Virus record (IMG/VR): IMGVR_UViG_3300027779_000055
Span: 1 to 41,861 of that record
Length of the DNA stretch: 41,861 nucleotides
Origin: a virus
Strand: one strand, 5' to 3'
Part shown: positions 40,740 through 41,861 of the stretch, piece after piece
Layout of the letters: every line of letters starts with the position of its first letter
Position numbering within the stretch: position 1 is the stretch's first letter
Notes under the pieces: model-generated
Database searches by the model: none
Seen by the model: the letters and a program-made list of their open reading frames with translations, nothing else
Told to the model about the DNA's origin: nothing
Made by a program: the position numbers and the translations under genes

Positions 40740-41861
40740 ATGTCAAGCGATGCAATACACAGTAGCTTTTACACAGATTATAAATTTTCTTATTTTACTT
40801 TGAGTTCTGACATCGCCAAAGATCCAACCACCGGTATATACGTTGATGTACAGAAATATAACCCCCTCGATGGCGCGTCTATCCCCGGCGGCACTCAAGA
40901 CTTCAACCTCCCCGACTCCGGAGACGTGTCCCTCCTGGGCGTGTCCTTCAGCAGCATAGAAAGCGCGACTGAAGATGAACTCGCCGCACTCGCCGCCCCC
41001 GGAGTCGTCGAAGCCTTCATAGACCTCGGCGGAAACATGATCACCGACACCGCCCCCCGGCCAGAAATTGTAGACTTTAAAATTGTTCAGGATCAGCCCC
41101 TAATCGCCGGCTGGTCCGTGCTCGCTCATCCTCTAGAGCTAGAGGCCTATTCGGCCCGGGCCAATCAGATGCAACAACCAAGTTTTGTAAGGGATCTCGA
41201 CTCCGAATTTAGGGACAGAGACCTTTTCAACAGTTTCAGAAGATGTCATTCTTTAATAATATCAGGCGCCCCCGGATTTCTAGAAGACGGCTTTCTGGAT
41301 CCAGACTCAGATTTTACTTATACAAATTTTCGAAGTCTTTTCGGTATCGCCAAGCTGAGCAGCAAACTCGTAGTTCAAGAAATCACACCAGAGTCTTTCC
41401 ACTCCGTTGCCGGCCGGCCGGCCAGTGACAGCTGGACCGAACATGAAATGGAATATTGGGATATTCAATATTCTGGACCGCTGCCGAGCCTTGCACAGTC
41501 CAATGCCGTATCCAGCAACATCCGCACCCCCGATGCCGCGAAGTTTGTGTACACCAGTTTTACTGTTCAAGTGGATTTCGAGTATTTAAAATCCACAAAT
41601 GCAACAACCAACGAGTATAGTCCGTACTATGGTGGCGGCGACTGGCGAGACCTGCACGACAACGCGGTCAATGCCGGCACCAAACCACTAAATTATAAAA
41701 TTGCCGCGGCACGTTGCAGTACCGAGCGCGCCATGGGTACAATCATCGAGCCGCATTACACCACGGATTCTGACATCGCCAAACGGTTCGAACTCGCCAT
41801 GGCAGATGGCGATGCCGGCACCGGAGGCTCCGGAATCGGTGCTAGCATTGGCCGCATTTTC
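40740..41861 (+). CDS. Virion-region protein, 3' end beyond the window
   Basis: The ATG at 40740, preceded by GAGGAGAGGG, directly follows the TAA of the upstream gene, and the frame stays open through all 374 visible codons to the window edge, so the gene is 3' truncated. It starts MSSDAIHSSFYTDYKFSYFTLS and shows no recognised domain, signal peptide or membrane segment. Codons between about 40,860 and 41,130 are strikingly C-ending and GC-rich compared with those before 40,850. Position suggests another tail or baseplate protein; function is unknown. Confidence 0.65.
   Translation, partial: MSSDAIHSSFYTDYKFSYFTLSSDIAKDPTTGIYVDVQKYNPLDGASIPGGTQDFNLPDSGDVSLLGVSFSSIESATEDELAALAAPGVVEAFIDLGGNMITDTAPRPEIVDFKIVQDQPLIAGWSVLAHPLELEAYSARANQMQQPSFVRDLDSEFRDRDLFNSFRRCHSLIISGAPGFLEDGFLDPDSDFTYTNFRSLFGIAKLSSKLVVQEITPESFHSVAGRPASDSWTEHEMEYWDIQYSGPLPSLAQSNAVSSNIRTPDAAKFVYTSFTVQVDFEYLKSTNATTNEYSPYYGGGDWRDLHDNAVNAGTKPLNYKIAAARCSTERAMGTIIEPHYTTDSDIAKRFELAMADGDAGTGGSGIGASIGRIF

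Noticed and set aside
1-41861. tRNA genes, CRISPR arrays or insertion sequences
   Set aside because: No cloverleaf-like segment, regularly spaced repeat or transposase was found by reading; the gaps between genes are all shorter than 80 bases.

Overview
The window looks like part of the genome of a large, tailed, contractile (myovirus-type) phage, probably from an aquatic metagenome. The evidence is gene content. There is a gp25-like baseplate wedge gene followed directly by a gp6/J-like wedge gene, a T4 gp55-like late sigma factor, a pair of baseplate hub-like proteins carrying cell-wall enzyme domains, and several giant virion proteins (about 3505, 2382 and 1397 residues). Every supported gene is on the + strand, genes overlap or touch almost everywhere, and base composition is AT-rich (about 40% GC by eye). 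The host cannot be determined from this window.

Region 1 (1-8027) is a tightly overlapping operon for sugar activation and glycan modification. In order it holds a 5'-truncated nucleotidyltransferase-kinase fusion, a GatZ/KbaZ-like aldolase-family protein, an EcbF/BcbF-type HAD phosphatase, a glycosyltransferase-like protein, a PhyH-type Fe(II)/2-oxoglutarate oxygenase, a GT8-like glycosyltransferase, an NAD-dependent sugar epimerase/dehydratase, a small DUF962 (Mpo1-like) membrane protein, a DegT-type PLP aminotransferase, an FdtA/QdtA-type cupin ketoisomerase and a second EcbF/BcbF-type phosphatase. Most junctions are ATGA or GTGA overlaps. The simplest reading is that the phage makes or alters an unusual amino- or phospho-sugar for a surface glycan of the host or for its own virion.

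Region 2 (8028-10070) is a run of small genes: a 57-residue coiled-coil protein (8091-8264), a 76-residue protein, an FmdB-like zinc ribbon, a one-pass membrane protein, the gp55-like sigma factor and a 99-residue unknown. It leads into the structural region.

Region 3 (10063-41861) is the tail/baseplate module. Two paralogues share an N-terminal module of about 185 residues but end differently, one in a serine-hydrolase (alpha/beta-hydrolase-like) domain and the other in an M15/LAS-type zinc peptidase domain. Next come a spike-like beta-rich protein, a 2382-residue protein with a membrane segment, gp25-like and gp6-like wedge proteins, a DNRLRE-like protein, a 3505-residue protein combining a P2 gpI/T4 gp7-like motif with two LamG/concanavalin-like domains, and four further proteins without recognisable families, the last running off the 3' edge.

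Two window-wide patterns stand out. GC-only palindromic hexamers (GCCGGC, GGCGCC and relatives) are far more common than the base composition predicts. Short GC-rich islands with C-ending codons are embedded inside otherwise AT-rich reading frames, mainly after 36 kb. No tRNA, CRISPR array, insertion sequence, reverse transcriptase or integrase was seen.
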